From JAJZQD01 sp021847735 (lineage in GTDB: Bacteria; Bacillota; Thermincolia; Thermincolales; UBA2595), in the NCBI GenBank assembly GCA_027324025.1, contig DAHVYW010000028.1:1-6239 (forward strand): DNA of 6,239 nucleotides, in the 5' to 3' direction. The notes under the pieces are model-generated. The model was not told the origin of the DNA. It searched no databases and saw only the letters and a list, made by a program, of their open reading frames with translations. The number at the start of each line of letters is the position of its first letter. Positions within the stretch are counted from its first letter, which is position 1. Made by a program: the position numbers and the translations under genes. This document shows positions 1 through 6,091 of this stretch, piece by piece.

Positions 1-25
1 CATCCATTGTAAAACAGGAAAAGAA

Positions 26-54
26 TTGACATTTATTTCATTTTACCATATTAT
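26..54 (+). promoter_or_regulatory. Sigma-A-type promoter of the recombinase gene
   Basis: The sequence shows a perfect -35 hexamer TTGACA (26-31), a 17-nt AT-rich spacer and a -10 hexamer TATTAT (49-54) that differs from consensus at one base. Transcription would begin near position 61, leaving a leader of about 40 nt before the recombinase start. Both hexamers and the spacing are close to ideal, so this should be a strong promoter unless repressed. The LexA-like palindrome just downstream suggests that it is. Confidence 0.75.
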
Positions 55-68
55 AAAAGAAAAGTAAC

Positions 69-82
69 AGAACATTTGTTCG
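69..82. promoter_or_regulatory. Putative LexA (DinR) SOS box
   Basis: AGAACATTTGTTCG contains the core GAAC-N4-GTTC typical of Gram-positive LexA operators (consensus CGAACRNRYGTTCG). It differs from that consensus at the outer left C and at one inner purine position. The arms GAACA and TGTTC are a perfect inverted repeat around a 2-nt centre. It lies at about +9 to +22 relative to the predicted start of transcription and touches the ribosome binding site, so bound LexA could block RNA polymerase. The match is visible in the sequence; LexA binding is inferred. Confidence 0.6.
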
Positions 83-100
83 GGGGTGTTGTACATAGTT

Positions 101-958
101 ATGTTTTTAAAAGAAAATACGCCGCATTATTTGAGCACTAAAACGTTGTTTGAAATCTACGAAAGGGAATTGATAATACGCGATTACAGCCCCAAAACTA
201 TAAAAACATACTCATCTTTAATCGAGCGTTTCATTCGCCACTTTCATCCTATACAACCCATAGATATATCGCCCTCGCTTATCAAGGACTATCTGTGTTC
301 ACTGACCGACGGTGAAAGCCTGAGCCCGGCTACTGTAGACCAAACTATTAACGCTCTGCGATTCCTTTACGTTGAAATTTATCATTCGGACTTTCATTTT
401 GGTGACATTGCTCGTCCCCGGCCCAGCCGGCGTATCCCGGTAGTACTTTCCAGAGAAGAGGTTTTGATAATCTTTAATGCTGTTAGCAACCCCATCCACC
501 GTTTAATGTTACAGCTTATGTATTCCTCAGGTTTAAGGGTATCAGAAGTAGTCAATTTACGGGTTCAGGACATCCAGTTGTACAATCTCACACTTTTCGT
601 GAGAGGTGGAAAAGGTCATAAAGACCGCATCACTGTTTTCTCCCAAAAATTAAAAACCTCGCTCTTACGACAGATGGGAACCAAGTCCCCTAAGGAATAC
701 CTTTTTATAACCCAGAGATGCACCAAATATACTACCAGGTCGGTTCAAAAAGTTTTTGAAAATGCCATCAAAGAGGCTGGCATTCGTAAAACCGCCTCTT
801 GTCATACGCTGCGCCACTGCTTCGCCACCCACCTTTTAGAATCCGGTACAGATATCCGCTATATTCAAAATCTCCTTGGCCACGCCAGTATTGTCACCAC
901 AAACATCTACACTAAAGTACGTAATCCACATTTGTTCAAAATACAAAGCCCCCTATAA
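101..958 (+). CDS. Tyrosine recombinase / integrase, XerD/IntI-like
   Basis: Site-specific DNA recombinase of the phage-integrase family, which cuts and rejoins DNA through a covalent 3'-phosphotyrosine. From the ATG at 101 it has 285 residues: an N-terminal SAM-like DNA-binding domain (about 15-100) and a C-terminal catalytic domain (about 112-280). All active-site residues are visible: R146 in SGLRVSE, K171 in GGKGHKDR, H235 and R238 in HTLRH, H261 in LLGHA and nucleophile Y270 in TNIYTKV. The tail KIQSPL resembles the SPLD ending of XerA- and integron-type enzymes, but the extra integron-integrase segment before the HTLRH motif is absent. The frame is also open from a GTG at 86, but that codon abuts the G-run; ATG101 uses CGGGGGTG (81-88) with a rather long spacer. 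It has its own promoter and is convergent with gpsA. The target site and partner DNA are not recognisable here. Confidence 0.9.
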   Translation: MFLKENTPHYLSTKTLFEIYERELIIRDYSPKTIKTYSSLIERFIRHFHPIQPIDISPSLIKDYLCSLTDGESLSPATVDQTINALRFLYVEIYHSDFHFGDIARPRPSRRIPVVLSREEVLIIFNAVSNPIHRLMLQLMYSSGLRVSEVVNLRVQDIQLYNLTLFVRGGKGHKDRITVFSQKLKTSLLRQMGTKSPKEYLFITQRCTKYTTRSVQKVFENAIKEAGIRKTASCHTLRHCFATHLLESGTDIRYIQNLLGHASIVTTNIYTKVRNPHLFKIQSPL

Positions 959-990
959 AAAAAGAACAGAGACCTCAATCTCCGCTTTTT
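957..990. terminator. Weak bidirectional terminator between convergent genes
   Basis: A run of seven A (957-963) is followed by GAGA (969-972), loop CCTCAA, TCTC (979-982) and then CTTTTT (985-990). The A and T runs extend the stem through a small internal bulge, and a C967-G984 pair adds to it. Read in either direction the hairpin ends in a U-run, as suits a site between the recombinase and the convergent gpsA. The stem is short and imperfect, so efficiency is uncertain. Confidence 0.5.
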
Positions 991-1026
991 AATCCGTATT
1001 TTATTTTTGGAAAAAGGTAAAGTTTC

Positions 1027-2061
1027 CTACCACTCCGGATACTCTGTCCTGACTACCTCTTCAATTTCGTGCTTCCTACCCCTCATCATCAGCTTTGAAA
1101 CAGACTCCACCGTGTTTTCCCCTTTATAAAGCACAGCGTAAGCCTGCTCTGTTATAGGCATTGACACTCCCGTGTCCTGCCCAAGCCTATATGCCGCCCC
1201 GGTTGTCCTATATCCCTCGACAACCATCCGAACTGACTCCAGGGCTTGTTCCACCGTTTTTCCCTTGCCAATCTCAATGCCAAACCTTCTGTTACGGCTG
1301 TGCATACTGGTACAGGTAACAACAAGGTCGCCAACCCCTGCTAACCCCGCGAAAGTGAGCGGGTTAGCCCCTAGCGCCACACCCAGCCTGGATATCTCCG
1401 CTAACCCCCGGGTCAGCAAAGCAGCTTTGGTATTATCGCCAAATTCCAGGCCGTCGGATATTCCTGTACAGATTGCAATTACGTTTTTTAAAGCCCCGGC
1501 TATTTCCACCCCGACCAAATCAGGATTGGTGTACACTCTAAACCTGGGGGACATATACAGGTCCTGGGCCCTCTCGCAAACTTCCCTGCTTTTCCCAGCG
1601 ACCAAAACTGTCGTGGGAATACCCCGTCCCACTTCCTCAGCATGGCTGGGCCCGGATAAGACTGCGAAATTCTTATGTAATTCCTTATCGGTTTCTTCTA
1701 TAAAAACCTCGGACAAACGTTTTAGTGTTGACTCCTCAATCCCTTTGGCCGTGTTTACAACTACCTGTTCGCTATTTAAGAAAGGGACTACCTTTATCAG
1801 GGTTTCACGGAATGCGTGGGACGGAACACCCATTACAACAGTTGTGGCATTTTTGACTGTCTCGGCTATGGTAGGGTATACTGTGATACCTTCCGGAATC
1901 TGCACACCGGGAAGATACGCCTGGTTCGTCCTTTTGGTGTTAATTTCTTCGACTACTTCCTTTTCACAAGTCCACATATTGACCTTTAGACCCTTTTGGG
2001 CCAGCATCACAGCCTGAGCCGTGCCCCAACTGCCGGCGCCGATGATAGATACCCTTTCCAT
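1027..2061 (-). CDS. gpsA: Glycerol-3-phosphate dehydrogenase [NAD(P)+]
   Basis: Cytosolic enzyme that reduces dihydroxyacetone phosphate to sn-glycerol-3-phosphate, the backbone precursor of phospholipids. The 344 residues match the family's usual length. The N-terminal Rossmann fold carries GAGSWG (8-13); GVPSHAFRE (78-86), TAKGIE (104-109) and GPSHAEE (137-143) are family signatures. The helical C-terminal domain begins around the catalytic lysine K192 in GALKNVIA and contains SRNRRFG (255-261). The ATG start has an AGGAGG seven bases upstream that overlaps the plsY stop codon; another ATG four bases upstream is out of frame. It is the last gene of the operon, just after plsY, which uses its product. 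Nothing is missing or unusual. Confidence 0.97.
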   Translation of the reverse strand: MERVSIIGAGSWGTAQAVMLAQKGLKVNMWTCEKEVVEEINTKRTNQAYLPGVQIPEGITVYPTIAETVKNATTVVMGVPSHAFRETLIKVVPFLNSEQVVVNTAKGIEESTLKRLSEVFIEETDKELHKNFAVLSGPSHAEEVGRGIPTTVLVAGKSREVCERAQDLYMSPRFRVYTNPDLVGVEIAGALKNVIAICTGISDGLEFGDNTKAALLTRGLAEISRLGVALGANPLTFAGLAGVGDLVVTCTSMHSRNRRFGIEIGKGKTVEQALESVRMVVEGYRTTGAAYRLGQDTGVSMPITEQAYAVLYKGENTVESVSKLMMRGRKHEIEEVVRTEYPEW

Positions 2062-2068
2062 CCATTAT

Positions 2069-2074
2069 CCTCCT
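2069..2074 (-). promoter_or_regulatory. gpsA ribosome binding site overlapping plsY stop
   Basis: AGGAGG on the minus strand, seven bases before the gpsA ATG. The TAG stop of plsY (2075-2073) shares bases with it, so ribosomes terminating on plsY sit on the gpsA initiation site. This suggests translational coupling of the two phospholipid genes. Confidence 0.8.
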
Positions 2075-2666
2075 ATTTGCGTCCCGATTTCTCGCCAATT
2101 TTATATTCTTGCCCGCTTCGCAACCTGCCAACATTAGCTCTGTGTCTAAAAATCACAAAAGCCGCCGCAGCTCCGAGAAAAACCTTTATCCCGGCGGATG
2201 CTCCAAATATATACATCGACGGCAGCAAACTGAATGCGGCCAATATCGAAGCCAAAGACACATACCTTGTAAGAGCAAGCACCAGAAGCCACACAACAGC
2301 AGCAACCAAAGCCACCTTGGGAGCAAGCACGAGCAACACGCCCAACCCGGTGGCCACCATCTTGCCCCCTTTGAACTTAATAAAGATTGAATAACTGTGA
2401 CCCATCAGGGCGGCCATTCCGCAAAAAATTCCAAAAGCCTCCCCGCTTGTTTTCATTCCAAGCCACACGGCCAACGCGCCTTTACCCACATCACCTATCA
2501 GAACCACTGCTGCAGGAGGCCATCCGACTGTCCGCAGGACGTTGGTAAAACCAATATTGCCACTTCCGTGTTCCAGGATGTTAACCCCTTTCCAATACTT
2601 GCTTACAAGGAAACCAAAGGGTAAAGAACCCAGCAGGTAGGCAGCTATTACAGCTAAATAATTCAT
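2073..2666 (-). CDS. plsY: Acyl-phosphate:glycerol-3-phosphate acyltransferase
   Basis: Integral membrane enzyme that transfers an acyl group from acyl-phosphate (made by PlsX) to position 1 of glycerol-3-phosphate, giving lysophosphatidic acid. The 197 residues are hydrophobic with several membrane segments. Motif 1 is GSGNIGFTNVLR (34-45). Motif 2, the glycine-rich G3P-binding loop, is FKGGKMVAT (98-106). Motif 3 surrounds RYVSLASI (134-141), and the C-terminal RHRANVGRL (175-182) is typical. Two substitutions stand out: Met103 follows GGK where glycine or another small residue is usual, and S93 replaces the proline of the common GHxFP. The ATG is preceded by AGGGGGA at suitable spacing. 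It sits 20 nt after der and 11 nt before gpsA, whose product is its acceptor substrate. Confidence 0.96.
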   Translation of the reverse strand: MNYLAVIAAYLLGSLPFGFLVSKYWKGVNILEHGSGNIGFTNVLRTVGWPPAAVVLIGDVGKGALAVWLGMKTSGEAFGIFCGMAALMGHSYSIFIKFKGGKMVATGLGVLLVLAPKVALVAAVVWLLVLALTRYVSLASILAAFSLLPSMYIFGASAGIKVFLGAAAAFVIFRHRANVGRLRSGQEYKIGEKSGRK

Positions 2667-2686
2667 AGATTTTCCCCCTAGAAAAA

Positions 2687-4018
2687 CTATTCCTCATTCC
2701 GCTTTCTGACAATAATCCTAATCGGGGTTCCTTCAAAGCCAAAACTGCTTCGCAGCTGGTTTTCCAAATACCTTAAATAAGAAAAATGCATTATCTCCGG
2801 GTCGTTCACAAATATTATAAAAGTTGGCGGTTTAACCGAAGCCTGGGTGGCATAGAGTACCTTAAGTCTTCTGCCTTTGTCCGAAGGCGGCGGATTAAGC
2901 CTGGTCGCTTCCTGTACCAGCTCATTCAGGGTACTGGTAGATATTCTCATAGCATGCTGTTCAGCTACATAATTGATTAATTCCAGGATTTTGGGAATCC
3001 GCTTTTTTGTTAATGCCGAAACATAAATAGCCGGCGAATACTGCATAAAACCAAGTTCTTCCCTGATGTCTTCAGTGAACCTAAGCATTGTTTTGTCGTC
3101 TTTTTCGACCAAATCCCATTTGTTTACCACTAATACTATCGCTCTTCCGGCCTCGTGGGCATAGCCCGCAATCTTCTTGTCCTGTTCAGTAACACCTTCC
3201 GAAGCGTCAAGAACCATGAGTACAACATCAGACCTGTCAACAGCCCGTAATGACCTGATGACACTATATCTTTCGGTAGTTTCATTGATTTTCCCTTTTT
3301 TCCTCATCCCGGCGGTATCAATCAACAAGTACTTTTTGTCACCCTGTTCAAAATACGTATCTATGGCATCCCTGGTAGTACCTGGTATATCACTGACAAT
3401 GACTCTTTCCTCACCCAGGGTGGCATTGACGATAGACGATTTACCGACATTGGGCCTGCCAATGACAGCAATTTTTATTACATCTTCATCTAAGTCTTCA
3501 TCCCCGATTGATTTTGGTAACAGTTCTATTACTTGGTCCAGTAAATCCCCTATATTCATGCCGTGAGACGCAGATACCATCACCGGCTCGCCCAGTCCAA
3601 GTTTATAAAAATCAAACACATCATTGTTGGCCTTAAAATTCTCCACTTTATTGGCTACCAGGATGACCGGCTTGTTGGCCTTTCTCAGGACCTTGCCCAC
3701 TTCCTCGTCAATGGCAGTAAGCCCTTCCCTGGCATCGGTCACAAACAGGATAACATCCGCCTCGTCAATGGCCAACTGGGCCTGTAGATGAACCCCCTGT
3801 TTTATCTGGTCAGTGACATTCTTAAATTCCACCCCTCCGGTGTCAACGAGGGCAAAATTTCTGTTTAGCCATTCGGCGTCCCTGTATAACCGGTCCCTGG
3901 TAACCCCCGGTTTATCCTCCACAATGGCAACCATGCCTCCGCTACTGGCTATTCTATTAAACAAAGTGGATTTCCCCACATTGGGGCGTCCTACAATTGC
4001 AACTATCGGCTTTGCCAC
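2687..4018 (-). CDS. der: Ribosome assembly GTPase Der (EngA)
   Basis: Essential double GTPase that acts late in 50S subunit assembly. Its 443 residues are close to the normal Firmicute length. G domain 1: GRPNVGKS (10-17), T40, DTGG (59-62), NKVE (123-126, with Glu in the place of the canonical Asp) and SASHG (149-153). G domain 2: GRPNVGKS (187-194), DIPGTTRD (210-217), DTAG (234-237), NKWD (299-302) and SAL (334-336). The C-terminal KH-like RNA-binding domain runs from about 355 to the end. An acidic linker (173-179) joins the two G domains. The start is GTG, supported by AAGGAGGT six bases upstream; the AA of that sequence belongs to the TAA stop of the preceding gene. It is second in the operon. 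Confidence 0.98.
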   Translation of the reverse strand: MAKPIVAIVGRPNVGKSTLFNRIASSGGMVAIVEDKPGVTRDRLYRDAEWLNRNFALVDTGGVEFKNVTDQIKQGVHLQAQLAIDEADVILFVTDAREGLTAIDEEVGKVLRKANKPVILVANKVENFKANNDVFDFYKLGLGEPVMVSASHGMNIGDLLDQVIELLPKSIGDEDLDEDVIKIAVIGRPNVGKSSIVNATLGEERVIVSDIPGTTRDAIDTYFEQGDKKYLLIDTAGMRKKGKINETTERYSVIRSLRAVDRSDVVLMVLDASEGVTEQDKKIAGYAHEAGRAIVLVVNKWDLVEKDDKTMLRFTEDIREELGFMQYSPAIYVSALTKKRIPKILELINYVAEQHAMRISTSTLNELVQEATRLNPPPSDKGRRLKVLYATQASVKPPTFIIFVNDPEIMHFSYLRYLENQLRSSFGFEGTPIRIIVRKRNEE

Positions 4019-4022
4019 TACG

Positions 4023-4032
4023 GGACCTCCTT
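4023..4032 (-). promoter_or_regulatory. der ribosome binding site fused to upstream stop codon
   Basis: On the minus strand, TAAGGAGGT contains both the TAA stop of the DUF512 gene (4033-4031) and a near-perfect Shine-Dalgarno sequence. The latter is about seven bases from the GTG start of der. It fixes the GTG as the start and suggests coupled translation. Confidence 0.8.
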
Positions 4033-5347
4033 AATCAATAATAGCTTCAATAAGCTGTTTTGCCCCTTCATCTATATCAATCACTCTAACTGGGGTTCCC
4101 AGTTCCTTTTCTAAATCACCTGGCGTCTTTCCATCCAGGAAAACCGGTTCGTCCCTTTTACACATAACTGAGGGCAGCATAATAATATCAAAGTTAACAT
4201 GTTTCTTCAGGGCATTGGCAATATCTGTTCCCGTCAAAAGCCCGGCGACAGTTGCCTGCCCGCCGAAGAATTCGTTGGATACACCTACAAGTTCAATATA
4301 CAGATTTTCAATCTGCTTAAGCCTGTCCACAACAGGCTTTAAAACATATTGTCCCGATTCCCCGGTAACTATGGCCACCCTTTTGCTTCCAGGCAGGGCC
4401 TTAGGCAGCAGTCCCTTTTCTTCCTCAAAACTATCGTAAAACACACGGACCAACCCTACGCCGTTTTCCAACTGAGGATACTCCCCGTATCGCTCCGAGA
4501 GGGGGATTTCATGTTGTGCTGTAACGTAAAACTCGTCCCCCAGGTAAACAAAAGGCGACTCGTATTTTCTTAAAAATTCCTCCTGGTAGCCATGTACTTT
4601 TTCAATCAGCGCCTGTGCCTCTGATGAATTGTATTCTCTCAGGTTGTGCAGGTTTTCACGGTGCCTGGTCAATCCGACAGGTACTACAGCAATGGATTTT
4701 AACTGGGACCACAAAGATGATAAATCCCTGATACTCCTGTCAAGTTCCTCCCCGTCGTTTATACCCGGGCACAAAACTATCTGGGTATGCATATCTATCC
4801 CGGCATGGGCCAATGCAGCCAACTGTTCCATAATTTTTCCGGCTTTTTTATTTCCCAGCATCCTTTGCCTTAATCCCGGGTCGGTACAGTGAACCGAGAT
4901 GTACAAAGGGCTTATTCGCATTGTCAGGATTCGTTCCATGTCCCGTTCGGACAGGTTAGTCAACGTTACAAAGTTACCATGCAAAAATGAAAGACGGTAA
5001 TCGTCGTCCTTCACATATAAAGTGTCCCTCATGTCAGAAGGCATTTGATCTACAAAACAAAAGACACACTTATTTACACAACTCTTAATCCCGTCAAAAG
5101 TATCTTCGGCAAAGCTCAATCCCAAATCCTCGTCATATTCTTTCTCGATATCACATGCCCAAATCTCGCCGCTTTCCTTCATAACTTCCAGCTCAAGCTC
5201 GTCGCCGGCACTCAAAAAACGATAATCAATCAGGTCCACAGGCCGCTTACCGTCGATGGAAAGAAGTGTGTCACCCTTTTCAATCCCCAGTTGGTCGGCG
5301 ATACTTCCCCGGTTGACCTTGTCAATGGTTATCTTTGTTTCTGGCAC
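4031..5347 (-). CDS. DUF512 protein: PDZ plus radical-SAM-type Fe-S oxidoreductase
   Basis: Uncharacterised but conserved Firmicute/cyanobacterial family (DUF512, TIGR03279-like); the reaction is unknown. The 438 residues show an N-terminal PDZ-like domain (about 4-65, with GSIADQLGIEKGD at 14-26), then a radical SAM-type core whose cluster motif is C90-x3-C94-x2-C97 (CVNKCVFC). After it come DDDYRLSFLHGN (114-125) and LYISVHC (148-154), and then the DUF512 domain (about 225-430). The motif predicts a [4Fe-4S] cluster and S-adenosylmethionine chemistry. The start is GTG: an in-frame TAA lies six bases upstream, so no earlier start is possible, and GGGGT eight bases upstream serves as ribosome binding site. 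First gene of the operon with der. The shared operon suggests, but does not prove, a link to ribosome maturation. Confidence 0.9.
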   Translation of the reverse strand: MPETKITIDKVNRGSIADQLGIEKGDTLLSIDGKRPVDLIDYRFLSAGDELELEVMKESGEIWACDIEKEYDEDLGLSFAEDTFDGIKSCVNKCVFCFVDQMPSDMRDTLYVKDDDYRLSFLHGNFVTLTNLSERDMERILTMRISPLYISVHCTDPGLRQRMLGNKKAGKIMEQLAALAHAGIDMHTQIVLCPGINDGEELDRSIRDLSSLWSQLKSIAVVPVGLTRHRENLHNLREYNSSEAQALIEKVHGYQEEFLRKYESPFVYLGDEFYVTAQHEIPLSERYGEYPQLENGVGLVRVFYDSFEEEKGLLPKALPGSKRVAIVTGESGQYVLKPVVDRLKQIENLYIELVGVSNEFFGGQATVAGLLTGTDIANALKKHVNFDIIMLPSVMCKRDEPVFLDGKTPGDLEKELGTPVRVIDIDEGAKQLIEAIID

Positions 5348-5381
5348 GGCCGATTACCCCATTTCCTGCCTACTCCCCATA

Positions 5382-5410
5382 ATTATCCTTCAAGTCACCG
5401 GGGAAGTCAA
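5382..5410 (-). promoter_or_regulatory. Sigma-A-type promoter of the DUF512-der-plsY-gpsA operon
   Basis: On the minus strand, TTGACT (5410-5405), 17 nt, then GATAAT (5387-5382). Each hexamer has one mismatch and the spacing is optimal. Transcription would start near 5375, about 28 nt before the GTG of the DUF512 gene. It lies downstream of the DUF3189 gene's terminator, so the four-gene operon appears to be an independent unit. Confidence 0.75.
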
Positions 5411-5462
5411 GTTTGCATTGGAAAAGCGTACGTGATTCTGTCCAGTTACTCAAAAGTACTAG

Positions 5463-5483
5463 AAAAAGCGCCGTATGCGCTTT
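5463..5483 (-). terminator. Intrinsic terminator after the DUF3189 gene
   Basis: On the minus strand, AAAGCGC (5483-5477), loop ATACG, GCGCTTT (5471-5465), with the U-run continuing to 5463. It is a perfect seven-base-pair stem with a five-base loop, starting five bases after the stop codon. It separates the DUF3189 gene from the downstream operon promoter. Confidence 0.85.
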
Positions 5484-5487
5484 ATTT

Positions 5488-5943
5488 TTAGTGGTTGTTA
5501 GTATTTTCATTGTTCACATTTAAAATATTTTGTAACCTGGTCAGCTCTTTTCTGGCCCCCAAATACAAAAAAACTTTGCTCAGCGTATGAAGGCGCACCC
5601 TTTTGACAGTTGTACCGGCTATCGTCCACTTACTGGTAATATGTGATGTATCTATAATATGCCATTCACCGGGGTTAATCCCTATTAAGCTTATAAGTTC
5701 ACTTGCCGCCCGGATCATTAACCTATTTTCCTTTGAAACACCGAAAGTGTATACCTCTGTACTGTTATCGTCCCTTCTTACCGAGAAGGGCTTACCGATT
5801 TCATTAAGGCTGTTATTGTCAAATCCCGGAAGACTGTATATGTTTCTTGCGTCACCCGGTTTACCTGTTAAAATACCAAGGTGCAGGGCTGCTGCGAGCA
5901 ATGATGTATGATGCCCTGTCCGGCATACATAGAAAACCTTCAT
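5488..5943 (-). CDS. DUF3189 family protein, divergent copy
   Basis: Function unknown. The 151 residues look like the DUF3189 family of spore-forming Firmicutes. The N-terminus MKVFYVCRTGHHTSLLAAALHLG fits the family pattern of a beta strand, a GGxHSS-like loop (here TGHHTS, 9-14) and an AAxHLG helix (18-23). Next come a LPGFD segment (38-42) and EVYTFG (63-68). The C-terminal half aligns without gaps to the partial paralogue upstream (D98, G110, R115 and G129 match), but its GRP motif has become SKV (122-124). The tail is asparagine-rich (NVNNENTNNH). The ATG has AAGGGAGGAG immediately upstream, with only about four bases between GGAGG and the start. It is followed by a strong terminator. 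Family assignment is from memory of the motifs and no search was run. Confidence 0.75.
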   Translation of the reverse strand: MKVFYVCRTGHHTSLLAAALHLGILTGKPGDARNIYSLPGFDNNSLNEIGKPFSVRRDDNSTEVYTFGVSKENRLMIRAASELISLIGINPGEWHIIDTSHITSKWTIAGTTVKRVRLHTLSKVFLYLGARKELTRLQNILNVNNENTNNH

Positions 5944-5993
5944 GTCTCCTCCCTTAATCGGATACTCCCCCTTATTACTGGTCTCCTCTCTTG

Positions 5994-6022
5994 ATTATAC
6001 GTCATCCACCCTAGTTACATGC
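5994..6022 (-). promoter_or_regulatory. Possible promoter of the DUF3189 gene
   Basis: A perfect TATAAT lies on the minus strand at 5999-5994, about 50 bases before the ATG. At 17-nt spacing the -35 region is GCATGT (6022-6017), a poor sigma-A match. GCATG loosely resembles forespore sigma -35 elements, but the -10 fits those factors badly. No terminator is visible after the upstream partial gene, so read-through could also supply transcript. Confidence 0.4.
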
Positions 6023-6043
6023 TTCCTTATTCCCAGAACCAAC

Positions 6044-6091
6044 CAAGACTTTTATTCTTTGAACAAGACTTTTATTCTTTGAACAAGACTT
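6044..6091. repeat. 20-bp tandem repeat, 2.4 copies
   Basis: Two identical 20-bp units (6044-6063 and 6064-6083; unit begins CAAGACTTTTATTC on the plus strand) are followed by an eight-base partial copy (6084-6091). They cover the last codons and stop of the partial upstream gene on the minus strand. Because 20 is not a multiple of three, the copy number decides the reading frame at that gene's end. Perfect identity suggests a recent slippage or duplication. Confidence 0.9.

Noticed and set aside
50..82. Divergent minus-strand promoter at the left edge (TATAAT at 55-50)
   Set aside because: No acceptable -35 lies 16-18 bases upstream on that strand, and no coding start with a ribosome binding site is visible before the window ends.
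86..100. GTG start for the recombinase at 86
   Set aside because: The codon is part of the G-run that would have to serve as the ribosome binding site, leaving no spacer. The ATG at 101 is preferred, though its spacer is rather long.
1172..2017. Long plus-strand open frame of 281 codons
   Set aside because: It lies antisense to gpsA, whose protein has all family motifs. The plus-strand product is low-complexity (S/T/P-rich), resembles no family and has no ribosome binding site.
1996..2394. Plus-strand frame of 132 codons over gpsA/plsY
   Set aside because: Shadow of plsY in an opposing frame; the composition and absence of motifs show it is not a gene.
5045..5491. Plus-strand open frame of 148 codons reaching across the intergenic region
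   Set aside because: It is antisense to the 5' part of the DUF512 gene and runs through the operon promoter and terminator. It has no family motifs or ribosome binding site.
6044..6091. CRISPR-like array
   Set aside because: The units are contiguous with no spacers, and there are only two full copies, so it is a short tandem duplication.
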